This document shows positions 45,966-57,082 of a stretch of DNA of 64,000 nt, piece after piece. Both the position numbers and the translations under genes were made by a program. Below the pieces are notes generated by a model that was not told the DNA's origin, did no database searches, and saw nothing but the letters and a program-made list of their open reading frames with translations. Numbering within the stretch: position 1 is the stretch's first letter; each line of letters opens with the position of its first letter. Source of the stretch: Crocodylus rhombifer (taxonomy: Eukaryota; Chordata; Crocodylia; Crocodylidae); assembly GCA_038503035.1 (NCBI GenBank), contig JAVSML010025182.1, positions 131,777 to 195,776 on the forward strand. The letters are read 5' to 3'.

Positions 45966-47778
45966 GGAGGTCAGTAAAATCACTGAGTTACTCTGTTCTT
46001 TTTTTTTATTGTAAAACTAAGCCACATTAACAACAGTGGGTGAAACTTCGGAAGGGTATAGTAAGCCAGAGGCATTATGGCATGCACCCTGTTAATTGGA
46101 TAGACATTTATCCAGTTTGTGGACTGACATTATAGCTCTCTCACTAAATCTGCATGTGTGTGGATGCAGAAGTCCCTTTTTAATACCCATGCTAGTCCAA
46201 GCTACCAGATTCCATGTTTATGTTCAGGAGCCTGGTTCCTTCCCTACCTCTTCTCATCATTGCATACAGCAGACTTCCACTAATTTTATTTGGCTTGAAA
46301 AGTAATATGGTTTGGCTCTTATTAGACAAAAAGTAAGCAATTCAAATGCTTGGTGTTTTAGAGACCCCCTTGTCTTACAGAGACTGTTTTATAGAAGGTA
46401 AATAGCACACTGCTTTACGTGAGAAATTGAAGCTAGAGATTAATGTTAGTTACCTTTTTTTGGTTCCTTAAATTCAATCTGTTTGAGAAGCTGGTGAGAA
46501 TAATAGCAGTTGAAGAGCATGATGAGAAACTGACTAATTTCAGGAATGGAAGGTCAAAGGAAATGAACACTGCCTTTAAAATCAAACTTGGTTAGCCCCA
46601 AGAGCCCCTGCTTACACAACGTACAAGCCTGCTTAAAAAAAAAGTCACTATGAGACAAACGACTGTCACTCTCATCCTGACTAAAGAGCTCTATACTAGA
46701 ATTGGTGGGTTGGTCTACCACCACAAGTCATTAGTTCAGAGGTGAATTTTGAGTTGTTAATGCAAAAGAATTACACTAGCTTATTTATAGAGTTCATGAG
46801 AGAGCTTTTTTTTTTTTACTGAATATAGAGGTAGATGTGATCTTTGCCTAAAAGTGCAAAGCTTAAGTTACCCTTCAACTGAGGGTTCTTACCCCAAATA
46901 TCATTGTGGAATGAAGGAAAAAATGGAAGCGTCATTCCCTGTAGGCTGCTTTTGAAGGGAGTAGCTAACCAGACCACTGGGTATACCAGTTTCCTCAGGA
47001 GGTCTGATACCTGTTGAAACTCTGTTGCCATAGGCATCAGAAGTCTTGCCCTGCTTCAGACCTTGCTCAAGAGCTGTTCAGTTAGTGTGTCTTTGGAGGC
47101 GGAGCCAGGCAGCAAGTAAAAGTTCTGCTGTAGCCAGAAGTGAAGTGAAGTGAAGTCTCTGCTAACAGTTCAGGTGACCAGGCTCTGTTAACTGGTCTAT
47201 GGCCTTTGCTCTTGCCAGCAGGCAATTTATAGAACGTTCTGAAGCTTGGAAAGCAGCTTCTTGATTTTGCCTTTTTCAGCAGCAAGCACAGCTGAAGTAG
47301 GATGAAAATATGGCTTCTCCCAAAAGCAATAAAGCTTAATACAGGCTTGCTTCTGGCAAATGACTCATTATTTTGAGAGAGAATGGGGAGTGTTTCAAGT
47401 CACTATTCCAGCAGTGGAACAGGAGAAAAGGTTCCTGGGTGTTTTTAAAAGAGGCCATTAAAAAGGCAGAAATTGGCTGTGACTCTTGAGAACCTGAATA
47501 GATTTTCTGGAGGCAACAGATTCACTATTAACTGTGATAGAAAACAAAGCCCTTTCTGTCCTAAAATCCAAACATACCACTTCATCTTTAAAGAAAGAGA
47601 TACTTTTTCCCTATCATCATAGTAAATATTTCTTATGAATAAAAGCTTCCCACTTATTCTTTTATATTGTTCCCCACTGAAGAATGTTTTCTCCTAATTA
47701 GACTGTAGCAAGCCAACAAACCATAAAAGCAGGAAAGGCAGCCACATGAATTTTGGTTGGCTGAGAAATTCCTATCTA
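45966..47778. other. Unannotated intergenic sequence
   Basis: No gene or element recognised. In human the neighbouring gene here is EML4 on the opposite strand. I saw no WD-repeat or EML-like coding exon on the minus strand of this window. Confidence 0.5.
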
Positions 47779-48235
47779 AGGGTGCCTGTAGACGTGGGGA
47801 AGCTGGTCTAACACTAATTATATCATTCCAGCAGATCAACTGAGTCTGATGGAGAATGTTAATTAGTGTGCTTCCAGCAGCCTCTGTCTCATATCAGCAG
47901 CCTCATGCTTCAAAATGGTGGTGTGGTACCTTTAACTAAAGCTTATTCAACAGCTTAACTTAAAGTGACCCTGCTGCCATTTTGAAGCACAGGAACGCTG
48001 ATACATGAGATGCTGCGGGTGCTTTTAAATTAAAGCAACTCTTAGAGCCTCTCTAATTAAAGTGCCCCTCACCCCCGGAGCACATGCCATCCCTGGAGAT
48101 CCTGGTGCCAAATTAACTCACACTTAAAAATGGGGCAGTCCACACCCCCTAAAACTTAGGTGCTGGCCCCAGCTTCCCCTACCCCACCTGGGGTAATATG
48201 CTGCATGCCAGAGCACGTGTGTGGAGACGTTCCCT
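47779..48235. mobile_element. Palindromic MITE-like element
   Basis: The left end agggtgcctgtagacgtggg pairs with the right end gtgtggagacgttccct. Internally, gcttcaaaatgg and ccattttgaagc are inverted copies. No coding capacity. The ends resemble the GGCACATCTACA-type termini of 23357-25442 and 62486-62735. Confidence 0.55.
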
Positions 48236-49576
48236 GGGGGCAAGTAGCAGCACATACTGTTTCCACTCATTGGGATGCTCTCTAAAAATACTCACTCTGT
48301 CATTGAAGGAATTGATCAATCAAGTGACGTGTCCATGACACCAAAACAATAAAACCTGTGTCACTTACAGTTTTAAACTGTCACAGCCATCTGATGCCTA
48401 TTGGGTGCAGAAGTCTCCTTGCAGTGTGGGATGGGGTAGGAAGGGGGAGAAGGGCTTCTCTCAATTTCTGTAGACAAAACAAGGAATATACCCAAGAAAG
48501 TTCCTTCAAGTATTTTCTGACTTATTTCATCACCCTGTCTCATGGAACCCAGAAAGCAGCATTGGTCTGGTATCCACTGTTATTGATCTGCCTACTCAAC
48601 TCTTTCAGAAAGAAAACCATTATGATTTTGTGCACAGTTCTAAACATCACAGGTATAACTCTTAGATATAAGCACTAATCCTTACCCTTTTCTTTTCATG
48701 TTTGTTCTAATGCATGCTATTGCATTTACTCATCTTTTGTGGTGCTTCTAACAAAAGGTAGCCATTGAAATGCTATAGGATTGTTTTCTGGGTTATTTTC
48801 AATCCATCCCAAGTGTATAAAAGCACATAGCTCTTTCAGAAAACACTCATCTCACAAGCCTCTCAAGATAAGCCCCTGCCTATACTGTTGGAGGGTAAAA
48901 CTGTTCCTCCTAGGAACCATTCAGAAACTAAGATCTATATCTGGGCAAAAAGTGAATACTAAGAGACAGAGAGGAGCATCTTGGTTACGCAGATTTGCAG
49001 GGGCAGTCGCTATTGCAATATATTTCTGAAAATGGACAATGTCACTGAACCTGAAGACCTGTTTCCTAAAGTCATTTTTCCTTAGGAGTGGTGGCAATGG
49101 CACACTAAAGCACTCTGAATATTGAGGCATAATTCAGTTGAAAACAGGCTTCAACAGTAAAATGGCTGCATTCAGCAATTCAGGTTGAAGGCTTTTGGGG
49201 GCTGCCTGGATCAGGCTCTGGTGTTGCATGCATCATAGGCCCCTGGCAGATGTGAAGGTAAAAGGCACCATGGGATCTGATACACGATCCCCATAATTGT
49301 GCTTCATACCATGCCCATGTGGCATGGCAGGAAGCTGATTATGGGCTCAACATCACATTGATCAAGACTTGCTGCCAGTGCAGGGGGAGCCCAGGATCAT
49401 GATCACAATCCTAGGCCCCCACTGCACCAGCAAGAAGCAAGTTCCCACAGTTGGGAGTCCTGTCAGCTGCTTCAGGCTCCTAACCTCAGGGAAGCATTGA
49501 GAGCCACAGTGGCTGGGAGCCCCATCATCTGACGGCTTTCTGCCATGGGGATGCATCCTTTGCCTGGGAGCCCCAG
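48236..49576. other. Unannotated intergenic sequence
   Basis: No feature recognised. 49150-49570 is moderately GC-rich and may be repeat-derived. Confidence 0.45.
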
Positions 49577-50190
49577 TGATGCAAAAATTTGCGGTTCGTT
49601 TCTTTTGGAGGCTCGCGAATAATAATTCCTCAGGCACACATTATTAGCAACACAAAAGGTATATTTGCAAATAGGGTTGGAGTGGAGACAAAGGACCACT
49701 CCGCCCCCGAGGAAACCTCTCAGCCAGCTCTATATACTCTCCCTCCTGGGCACGTGTTTAGAAACAGGAACTCTTACAACTTATTTCCGGTTCATACAAA
49801 CATATATGTAAATACGTCACTTCATACGTCGCGTGTTCATTATAATGAACTACTTAAGTATGCGGGGCGGATAGGCATATATGCATTAGCTAATTATGCA
49901 CGCTCAGAAAAGCCCCCAGGTCATCAAAAGTTGAAATCCTTCTCTCCTCCAAGGACACAGTCAATTAAATTACAGCTTCTGTAATCTACATGAGAAAAGC
50001 AGAGGGAGGTTGAAGGTATGTGTGATTTAGTATAGGAAAAAGACAGTAAATTAGCCAAGAAGAAAAGGGAGTGATACTTTAGCACAAAGAATCCTTGGTA
50101 GTGTTTTTTTTTCTTATCAGGTACGAGATACAAACTGTGCAGTTCTAACAACACTCTATTCATTATGCATTCCTAATAATATTTCTAACA
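49577..50190 (-). mobile_element. LTR-like sequence (candidate solo LTR 1)
   Basis: Read on the minus strand it has a TATA-like agtatatagagctgg (near 49730). Then come ttttgtgttgctaataatgt and a terminal cgaaccgcaaatttttgcat followed by ca, a TG...CA style end at 49577. The sequence is richer in CpG than its surroundings. The outer (5') boundary at 50190 is a guess. No coding region of a retrovirus is present. Confidence 0.4.
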
Positions 50191-50378
50191 CCAGCCTGGC
50201 CACATGTTCAGTTAACAGTATGATAGGAACCAGTGATAAAGTTACGGCATATTTTTTATATAACAACTTGGTGGCTTATTCCTTGTTGGATCACACCATT
50301 AGTTGCGTTAATCACCTCTTGTTACTCAGCCACACATTAACTGGTTAGTCCTGTCTTAAGTGTAACGTATATCTGTGC

Positions 50379-50990
50379 TGAAATCAGGAAAGGGGGACAG
50401 GATCCCCGACGGTCACAGTGAGCCGAGGGTGTACAAACAGGTGGGATTAGCGGCGGTGGAGTCTGAGTGGCACACAATCGTATAGGTCCAAACAAGGTGG
50501 TTTATTTAACTTACGCTTTGATGGCGTAGGTGCAGGCAACTTCTTCGGTTACAGTATAACACAAAACAACAGAGGGGTCTGTCAGCCCACGAGGTTCCCC
50601 AACGAGCCCTTGCTATCTACCCCTAATGGGATAGGTGCGGCTGCCCGTTGCATAGTCTCAGGCTGGTCGACAGCTCATGTAGGGATAACAATAACCAACA
50701 AAACTGTAACATTGTGGTCCCAGTTCTAAGCGGCCGAACGGATGATCCAAGAGTGGTGAGTGAAGCCGAGGTCGGATGCCAGGTAAGTTGTGGTCGTGGT
50801 AGATGGGTTATAATGTAGATGGGTTTATATCAATTTAGTGGGCAATCAAAATGTTCTCTCCACAGAATTTTCTGGTCTGATTACGTCAGGCAGTCAGTGG
50901 ACTGATCATGTGGACTGGGTTCTGTGAGAGAGTAAGCATGTACGCAAGTGGAAAGTAGGTCAGACCTGATTGACAGTCCCTCAGGTCACA
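50379..50990 (-). mobile_element. LTR-like sequence (candidate solo LTR 2)
   Basis: On the minus strand it runs from tgtgacctgagggactgtca to a CA end at 50379, about 612 bp. Near 50500 it carries aaataaaccaccttgtttgg, an LTR-style polyadenylation signal, then a U5-like stretch with cactcagactccacc. No flanking duplication was found. No gag, pol or env frame lies beside it, so it is best read as a solo LTR. Confidence 0.6.
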
Positions 50991-51492
50991 CAGCGGGCAC
51001 GTGTTGGGTGAGCCTTGGAGTCTTCCACTCATAGACATTAATGCGCATGTCAGTTTTTAACTCTTCTGTGTTGTCAGCACTCATAACTAAGATCTTTTCA
51101 CGACAGTATCAAGGGCCATACAGTAAAATCTTGCCCTCTTATACATATTCGTGACTTAATCTGCACTACAGCCATGTAAGGTGGGTTCATATGGTTTTCT
51201 CCAGTTTATGCATGAGAAACATTAAAAGATTGAGTGGATTAAAAAAAAAAAGGCAGATTCCTGTGGTATTTAGAGTCCAAAATTCTGATCCTGTAAATCG
51301 CTGCTCATCTACTAACGCCCCAGAGGTGCCTTTACTCCAGCAGCTACCTCACATCTAAACTTGATTAAGAGCCATAAACCAGGCATTTTTCCCAGCCTGT
51401 AGTTTCAGAGCACACCTAACACAAGCCAAACACAAGGTGCAGGGGCAGCCACTGGTTCCTCTTAAAACACTGCCTGAAGAGGAAAAGAAAGA

Positions 51493-51715
51493 GGGTGCTT
51501 CTATGCGAGACGATTCATCGTAGACTGATTGACTGAGCTTTACAACATCACAGCAAAAATGGTGCTATTATTTTAATACATGATAGCATTAATCTACTGC
51601 GCATTAACATTCATGAAAAAAGCATGCGATCATGCTAATGTGCAGTAGGAAAGCGTACTGCACATTTAATGTGCGATAGTGCACATGAATGAATGTGTAG
51701 ACACATTCAGAGGGG
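51493..51715. mobile_element. MITE-like palindromic element
   Basis: Contains catgctaatgtgcagtagg, gcgtactgcacatttaatgt and the end gaatgtgtagacacattc. It shares vocabulary with 23357-25442 and 62486-62735 (gtgcagtag, tgctaatgtg, tgtagacac). The left boundary is weak. Confidence 0.45.
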
Positions 51716-51879
51716 AAGAAGGTCAGGAAAGGGGATGTGGTGCTTTTTACATTAACTAGATATTGGGTAAAATGCAGAAACAGTCTTTGCAGCAAATGCT
51801 AGGACCTGGGACCTCCCTCATACCAGGTGGCTGCCTTAACATTTAGGCTCCTTCTTGCCTTCCCTGACCCCAGAACAGG

Positions 51880-52620
51880 GGCAGTCACAAGGGCAGCAAA
51901 CAGGGCAGTTCGCAACCAGCTCACTAGGAACAAGATGAGGAAAAGGAAAAGGAAAAGGAACCAGGCACCAGATCCTGCTTCTGGAAGGTAAGTGAGCCTG
52001 TGTGTTTGGCTTGCTGAGCATTTAGTTGGTGGGCTGTGTGTTTGCGTGTGCTCTCTGAGCGGCTGGGAGTGCTGTTAGTTGGGCAATGGGTGCCTGCGTC
52101 TGACAAAAGCTCTAACGAGGGGTGGAGCCAGTCCAGGCCCAGAAGGGTATAAAAGGAGATGCCCTGAACAACCAGGGAGGGGGTGAACAAGAGCAGCAAA
52201 TGGGGTAGTTTGCCACCACGTCTTTGAAGGGGAGCCTTTAAGGTAAGTTGTTTCTTTAATTAACCTACATATATTTAGTGTAAGTAGCTAAAACTCAGCA
52301 GTTAGACCAATACTTAAGCCCCTTGTTTAAATAGAGCCAAGAGCGGTGGGGGGGGGGTGAGAAGTTTGCTAGGGAGTTCGCCCAGAAACTCTCATCTTTC
52401 TTCACTGTAAGGTTGGTGAGAGGAAACAGGTTAGCAAGGGAAAGGGAACTTCTTGGGACCAAGCAGCAGTGGACAGAGTTACAGGGGAATTTGCTAGGGA
52501 AGGTCTGCTTGGACCCAGAAAAATGGTTGGAGGACATCACAATGTCACAGCCACTGCCACTTCCAGATCTTCCTCTGCTTGCACTTGTGAGATGTCTGTC
52601 CAGGCAAGGTTCCCTCTAAG
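51880..52620 (+). other. TATA-containing unit with duplicated exon-like/donor motif
   Basis: gggcagcaaacagggcagtt ... ggaaggtaagtgagcc (51891-51994) is echoed by gagcagcaaatggggtagtt ... tttaaggtaagttg (52190-52249). Before the second copy stands ccagaagggtataaaaggag (52138-52157), a good TATA box. A 68-codon frame follows at 52413-52619 (it contains MSQPLPLPDLPLLALVRC). It could be the 5' region of a LINE with ORF1 start, or an LTR promoter. I do not recognise it for certain. Confidence 0.35.
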
Positions 52621-53569
52621 CCATGCACAAAAAACAAAAAAATCTTGCCGCTCATTAACTTTTTAATGCTGCACACCTGCCAGAGACTAGCTGGGCTGTG
52701 GCTTCCTGGAAACCCAAAGCACGACAGAGGCACCAGGGCCAGCACGGGACACTTGCTGGTGGTAAGTTACCGCTTGCCTGCACTCCACTTCTTACTGTCA
52801 GCATCCCCATGGGGAGCCAGAGCAGCGTGGGGCAGGCAGTGGCTCCTCCTTGAGGCGAGGCGGGGCTGGGGACAGGCTGGGGCAGAGCTGGGCACCGCAG
52901 ACCTGCTCTGCTTCCCAGCCCCTTCAGGTGAGCTTCACTCCAAGCCCTGACGCCATGTGCCTCCTTGCTGCCTGGTCTGCCCAGTTGCAGGATGCACATG
53001 GCTCCATACATTTCTTAGCGTTTGATCCAGTCTCGACTTAAATGTCCCAGACAACTGGACTGTATATAGCGATAATACTATTCCATTTATTCTATTCTGT
53101 TCTTATCTACCTTCAGTGTTTCACAGTACCTGAGAGCTTTACAGAGTATATTAAATCATGCGATTTGTCTGTCAAGTGCAATCCATCCTCTTTTGCATGT
53201 TCTCCTCAGGTGGAGAATTATACATAAACTTTTCTGTTTTGGTAGGGTTTTATATTTTAAGTTTTTTACTGCACACTTTATAGCTATCGGAGAACAACTA
53301 TTGCAAACGAGAGGCACGCACAAAAAACAATCTACTTAAAACTATGCAGGCAGAAGAGAGCTGCTTAGATCAGAGGCAGAAATAAAATGTTAATTTTTCT
53401 GTGCATGTGTGTGTATAAAATGCACACTCTAAACTATAAATAAAAACTAAGATTTTATTTATACCTATAAACTATATATATAATCATATACTTTAGTATT
53501 TCAAGACTCTTTTTTCTTAAGTAATGTTGTGAGAATAATTTGGCTCAATGTCTAGTTGGCAGCCAGTAT

Positions 53570-53668
53570 CAAGTGAAGTACCCCAGGGGTTTGATTGGTG
53601 AATCAAATCACTGTCCCATGAATTGGGCCAAATCTGAATCGAATACAGCGCATTTTGCACACCCCTTT
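53570..53668. repeat. AT-rich terminal repeat, second copy
   Basis: caaatcactgtcccatgaat, tgggccaaatctgaatcgaa and gcattttgcacacccc match 37830-37930 closely. Here it is followed by a GC-rich block as at 10728-11640, suggesting the same composite element type. Confidence 0.6.
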
Positions 53669-54148
53669 TAATAAATCAGTGTGCAGGAGTAACTGGCAGG
53701 CAGCCCCTATGCTGAAGCACTCATGCTCCAGCCAGCACCGCTCCACAGCATGTAGATCAGAGCAGCCCTGGGCTGGCAGGCTGACTCCCTGGATTCCCTG
53801 CCAGCCCAGGGCTCCTCCAACCGGGCTCCATATACAGTGGGGAGGCTGGCTGAAGCACAAGGGTGTTTCAGCATGGGGGCTGCTCATGCCTCAGCCAGTC
53901 ACTCCACAGTATGTGGAGCTCCATCAAAACAGCCAGCCCATGACTGCTCTGTCATGGCTCCACATGCTGTGCAGTAGATGGCTGAGGCATGAGGATGCTT
54001 CAGTGCAGGGGCTGCCAGCCAATTAGCCTTGCAGCTCCTCTGCAACACATGGAACCCAGTTGGAGGAACCCTGAGCTGGTAGGCTGATCCCCTGGGTCCC
54101 CTGCCAGCCTGGGCTGTTCCCACTGGGCTCCATGTGCTGCGCATGAAT
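53669..54148. repeat. GC-rich block with internal duplication
   Basis: ctgggctggcaggctgactc (near 53767) is repeated as ctgagctggtaggctgatcc (near 54068). Both are followed by a cctgccagcc phrase and then a gggctccat phrase about 30 bases later, giving a repeat distance of about 300 bp. Probably the interior of the element whose end is at 53570-53668. Confidence 0.5.
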
Positions 54149-54249
54149 AAACTCTAGAGCTTATTGCTCCAGAGACTTTTACTCCCAGACAGGTTGTTTA
54201 AACATACACCTGGGAGCAAAAAACTCCAGAACAGTAAGCTCTGGAGTTT
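54149..54249. mobile_element. Short hairpin MITE (about 100 bp)
   Basis: aaactctagagcttattgct (left) pairs with the right-end agtaagctctggagttt, and tttactcccag pairs with ctgggagcaaa, leaving a small loop near 54195. Almost the whole length is a foldback. Confidence 0.65.
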
Positions 54250-54327
54250 CGTCATGTGCATCGATTGCACATGTAACCACGCACAGTAACATACATACCA
54301 AAGTTACACCAACAGGTATGGGATGAG

Positions 54328-54418
54328 ATAGTTGGGGATGGTCCTGCTTTTAGCAGGGGTTGGACTAGATGACCTCCTGAGGTCCCTTCCAAACCTGATT
54401 TCTACAATTCTAATTCTC
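54328..54418 (+). mobile_element. CR1 3'-end fragment
   Basis: gttggggatggtcctgcttt, gttggactagatgacctcct and gaggtcccttccaaacctg are the CR1 terminal motif, ending in attctaattctc-type octamers. This octamer type differs from the TTTCATAG type, indicating an older subfamily. Confidence 0.85.
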
Positions 54419-54424
54419 TTTTGC

Positions 54425-54610
54425 ACAGCAGCAGAGCTTCAAGGAGGAAGTCTCAAGAGTGTCTCCTACCGCAAAGTAGCTTAAAGCTTAGGTGCTGGAG
54501 ATGTGCCTGATGGGACTCAAATCCACATCCCCCAAGACAGAACTAGACCTGGGTCTCCCTACATCCTGGTCGAGTCCTCTCACTGTGATACTATTAGTGT
54601 AAAAAACTGA
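54425..54610 (-). mobile_element. tRNA-derived SINE relic (degenerate)
   Basis: On the minus strand, cacagtgagaggactcgacc and about 25 bases later gggagacccaggtctagttc keep tRNA-like A/B box spacing. They share gggagacc..ggt..ttc with 44387-44465. Directly follows the CR1 fragment. Confidence 0.35.
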
Positions 54611-54724
54611 GGAGTGACACATTAAGAGGAGAGGGACCTCTGGTATTTGCAAGAGTGTGTAGGCACCTCTTTTCAGGAGGAGTGTTTCAGGCTCCGCCTC
54701 CCAAGTGGACATAGGTAACCCCAA

Positions 54725-57082
54725 TGAATGAGTTGGTGTTTCCTCCTAGCTCTAGGCAACTGCACATAAGCCATGCTGATGTTAGACCACTCCAGGCTCA
54801 GCATGCCCACTGTCTTTGATTCCATTCTGAGATGCCTCACACTTCACATGCCCTTGATAGGAAGTTTACCCAATTCATTCAGGATTTTGATTCCACTCCA
54901 GGGCTTAGATACCTATATCTTAGGTGATGCAGTGCCTTCCTTTTAGATATCAGTCTTTTCTCGCATCTGGCTCCTGAGCGGCTTGCCCAAGGTGGCACAG
55001 AAGGTCTACAACAAAATAAGAAACATCCTGTTTACATTGCTTCCAAAAATATCCGTGTGTGTGTGGGAGGAGTTGGGGGAAGGGAGGGCACAACCTAGCA
55101 ACTGGTATTATTACTTGCCACATATGAACACTTTCTGAAAGGTCCTTTCAGTATTATCCTAGATTGAACAGCAGAAACATAATAAAACTGCAAGACCCGT
55201 GAGAATACAAGAAAACTTGATGCATTTAATTAGAATATAAATGCTGGCATATAACATTTTGGCATGAATGCACAACAGAGAGTGAAATTATAATGAAATA
55301 ATCATACCTTGGAGTGTTGGGGGTAGGGGAGGAGCAGGATCCAAGGTCTACAATACTCAGAAATGTGAATATCTCAGGATAATTACCCACTCCTTTAGCA
55401 TTTTCTTACTGTTATTAAAAGTACTTCTTGAAGGTAACACATGTTAAAGCAATAATCATTTACCTTTCCAGACCTGGCAGCTTGAATACAGTAGTATGCT
55501 CTGCATATCCCTGTAGCTATTTAAAAAAAAACAACCCACATTTTATGCCTTCCAGAAGACACTGAATAATGTACTTCACAAAGGGCAGTGTTTGATACTA
55601 TGCAAGACTTTAACTTGCTTTATAAGGTTGGTTACAAGGGGAATCCTTTAAGCAAGTTTCAGAAGTGATCAGATGTTCCATCTGAATTCTGCTTTTCAAA
55701 TACATTTTTCCTCCAGTGTTCAAAATGAACACGAAATGGATCACTGCTGATCTTGATTTGAACCAAAAGTTCAGAGCAATGCTACTTTGATTTTGCTTTG
55801 CTTTGATACATTAGATGGAGTATGGGCAGAAAGAACCAGAAGACTAGGAATTTGAACTTACCATGATTGGGGGGAGTACTTTGTTAGCAGTGCAGGTAGC
55901 AGTGGAGACTACCAGAAGCTTTCCAAACAATTTTCTGTACATTTACCAGTTACCACATCCCCCACATGAAGCCTTGTTTCAGATTTGCTTCCTTGGAAGT
56001 AAGTCGCCTATTAGTTATTGCTTCTACTAACTCGCAACATTCATTTCAAGTTGTGTAACATATGCTATTGGCTAACGGTTTTTCAATGAGAAAAAATAAG
56101 AAACTAAGTATAAACTTACCTAAACAAATTTATTTGAAATTATGGCTATGATGGCCCTAAAACTTGATTGAAGTACTGAAATATCTGTCTGCATTTTAAC
56201 ATATCACATTAGCTCGTTCTTTCCTCTTTCTGGTGCTTGTCAAAGATCAAAGCCTTCACATTAGGGCCAATTCTCATCCTAGTGGTGTAATTGGGACTAG
56301 CTTAATTGAAGTTAATGCATGATTTTAATCTGAGAGTTCAAAGAGTGACTCTGAGTATCAATTTACTTGAAGACAATTTATTTTGTAATTCATTGGAACG
56401 TATTTCAAATAACTATACTATGAAATGATAGAAGCGTGTTGATGGGGAGAGAACTGCAGAAGAGTTGCATTTAGCTTTTCAAAGAAAGGGGAGGTGGAGA
56501 GAGGCTCTTAAAGACTGGTACTGGAAAGAAGCAGGCCCTTTTACTTATTTGAATGCTCCTGAAGCTTCAGTCTGGATCTAAGGTTCTGTTTCTTTTCGCT
56601 ATCCCTCCAGATGACCCCTTTATTTTATTTATTTATTTATTTATTGTTTTAAGCAAAGACTCCTATGGGGAGTGCAGACGGGGATGGAGGGGAGTGGAGA
56701 TATTCCACAGAGCTCACATCCCAGAATCATAGAAAACTATAGAAAAAAAAGTTTACTGCTTTTTCACTTCCAGCTTTTTCTTCAGAAGTTTTTCAATTTA
56801 TTTGTTTTTTCACAGCATTTTTTCCCATTATTCTCCATGCCATGAAAGGAAGGAAATTGTCTTCCATGTTTGAAGTGCATTTCTAGAAGGCTCATATCAA
56901 AATGAATACATTTGTTATGTTTATTAGTATTTTGCTAGTTGGAAGAAGGCTGGGAAGTCTCTGTGAAGCACATAACCTTGTCAACCCAGCAACTCTTGAT
57001 TACAGCAATATGCAAATATGCCTGTTCCTCGAGTGGTAAATCTTTGAAGAAATGGTTAGACTGTGGCCATTGCAATGGTGTC
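54725..57082. other. Unannotated intergenic sequence
   Basis: AT-rich, with an (ATTT)n tract at 56619-56645. No exon or mobile element recognised. Confidence 0.5.
56619..56645. repeat. (ATTT)n microsatellite
   Basis: About six tandem tttа-type units (TTTA/ATTT), slightly imperfect at the left end. Confidence 0.9.

Noticed and set aside
52600..53400. Possible hAT element beginning caaggttccctctaa
   Set aside because: The left end resembles a common reptile MITE, but no matching right end or duplication was found.
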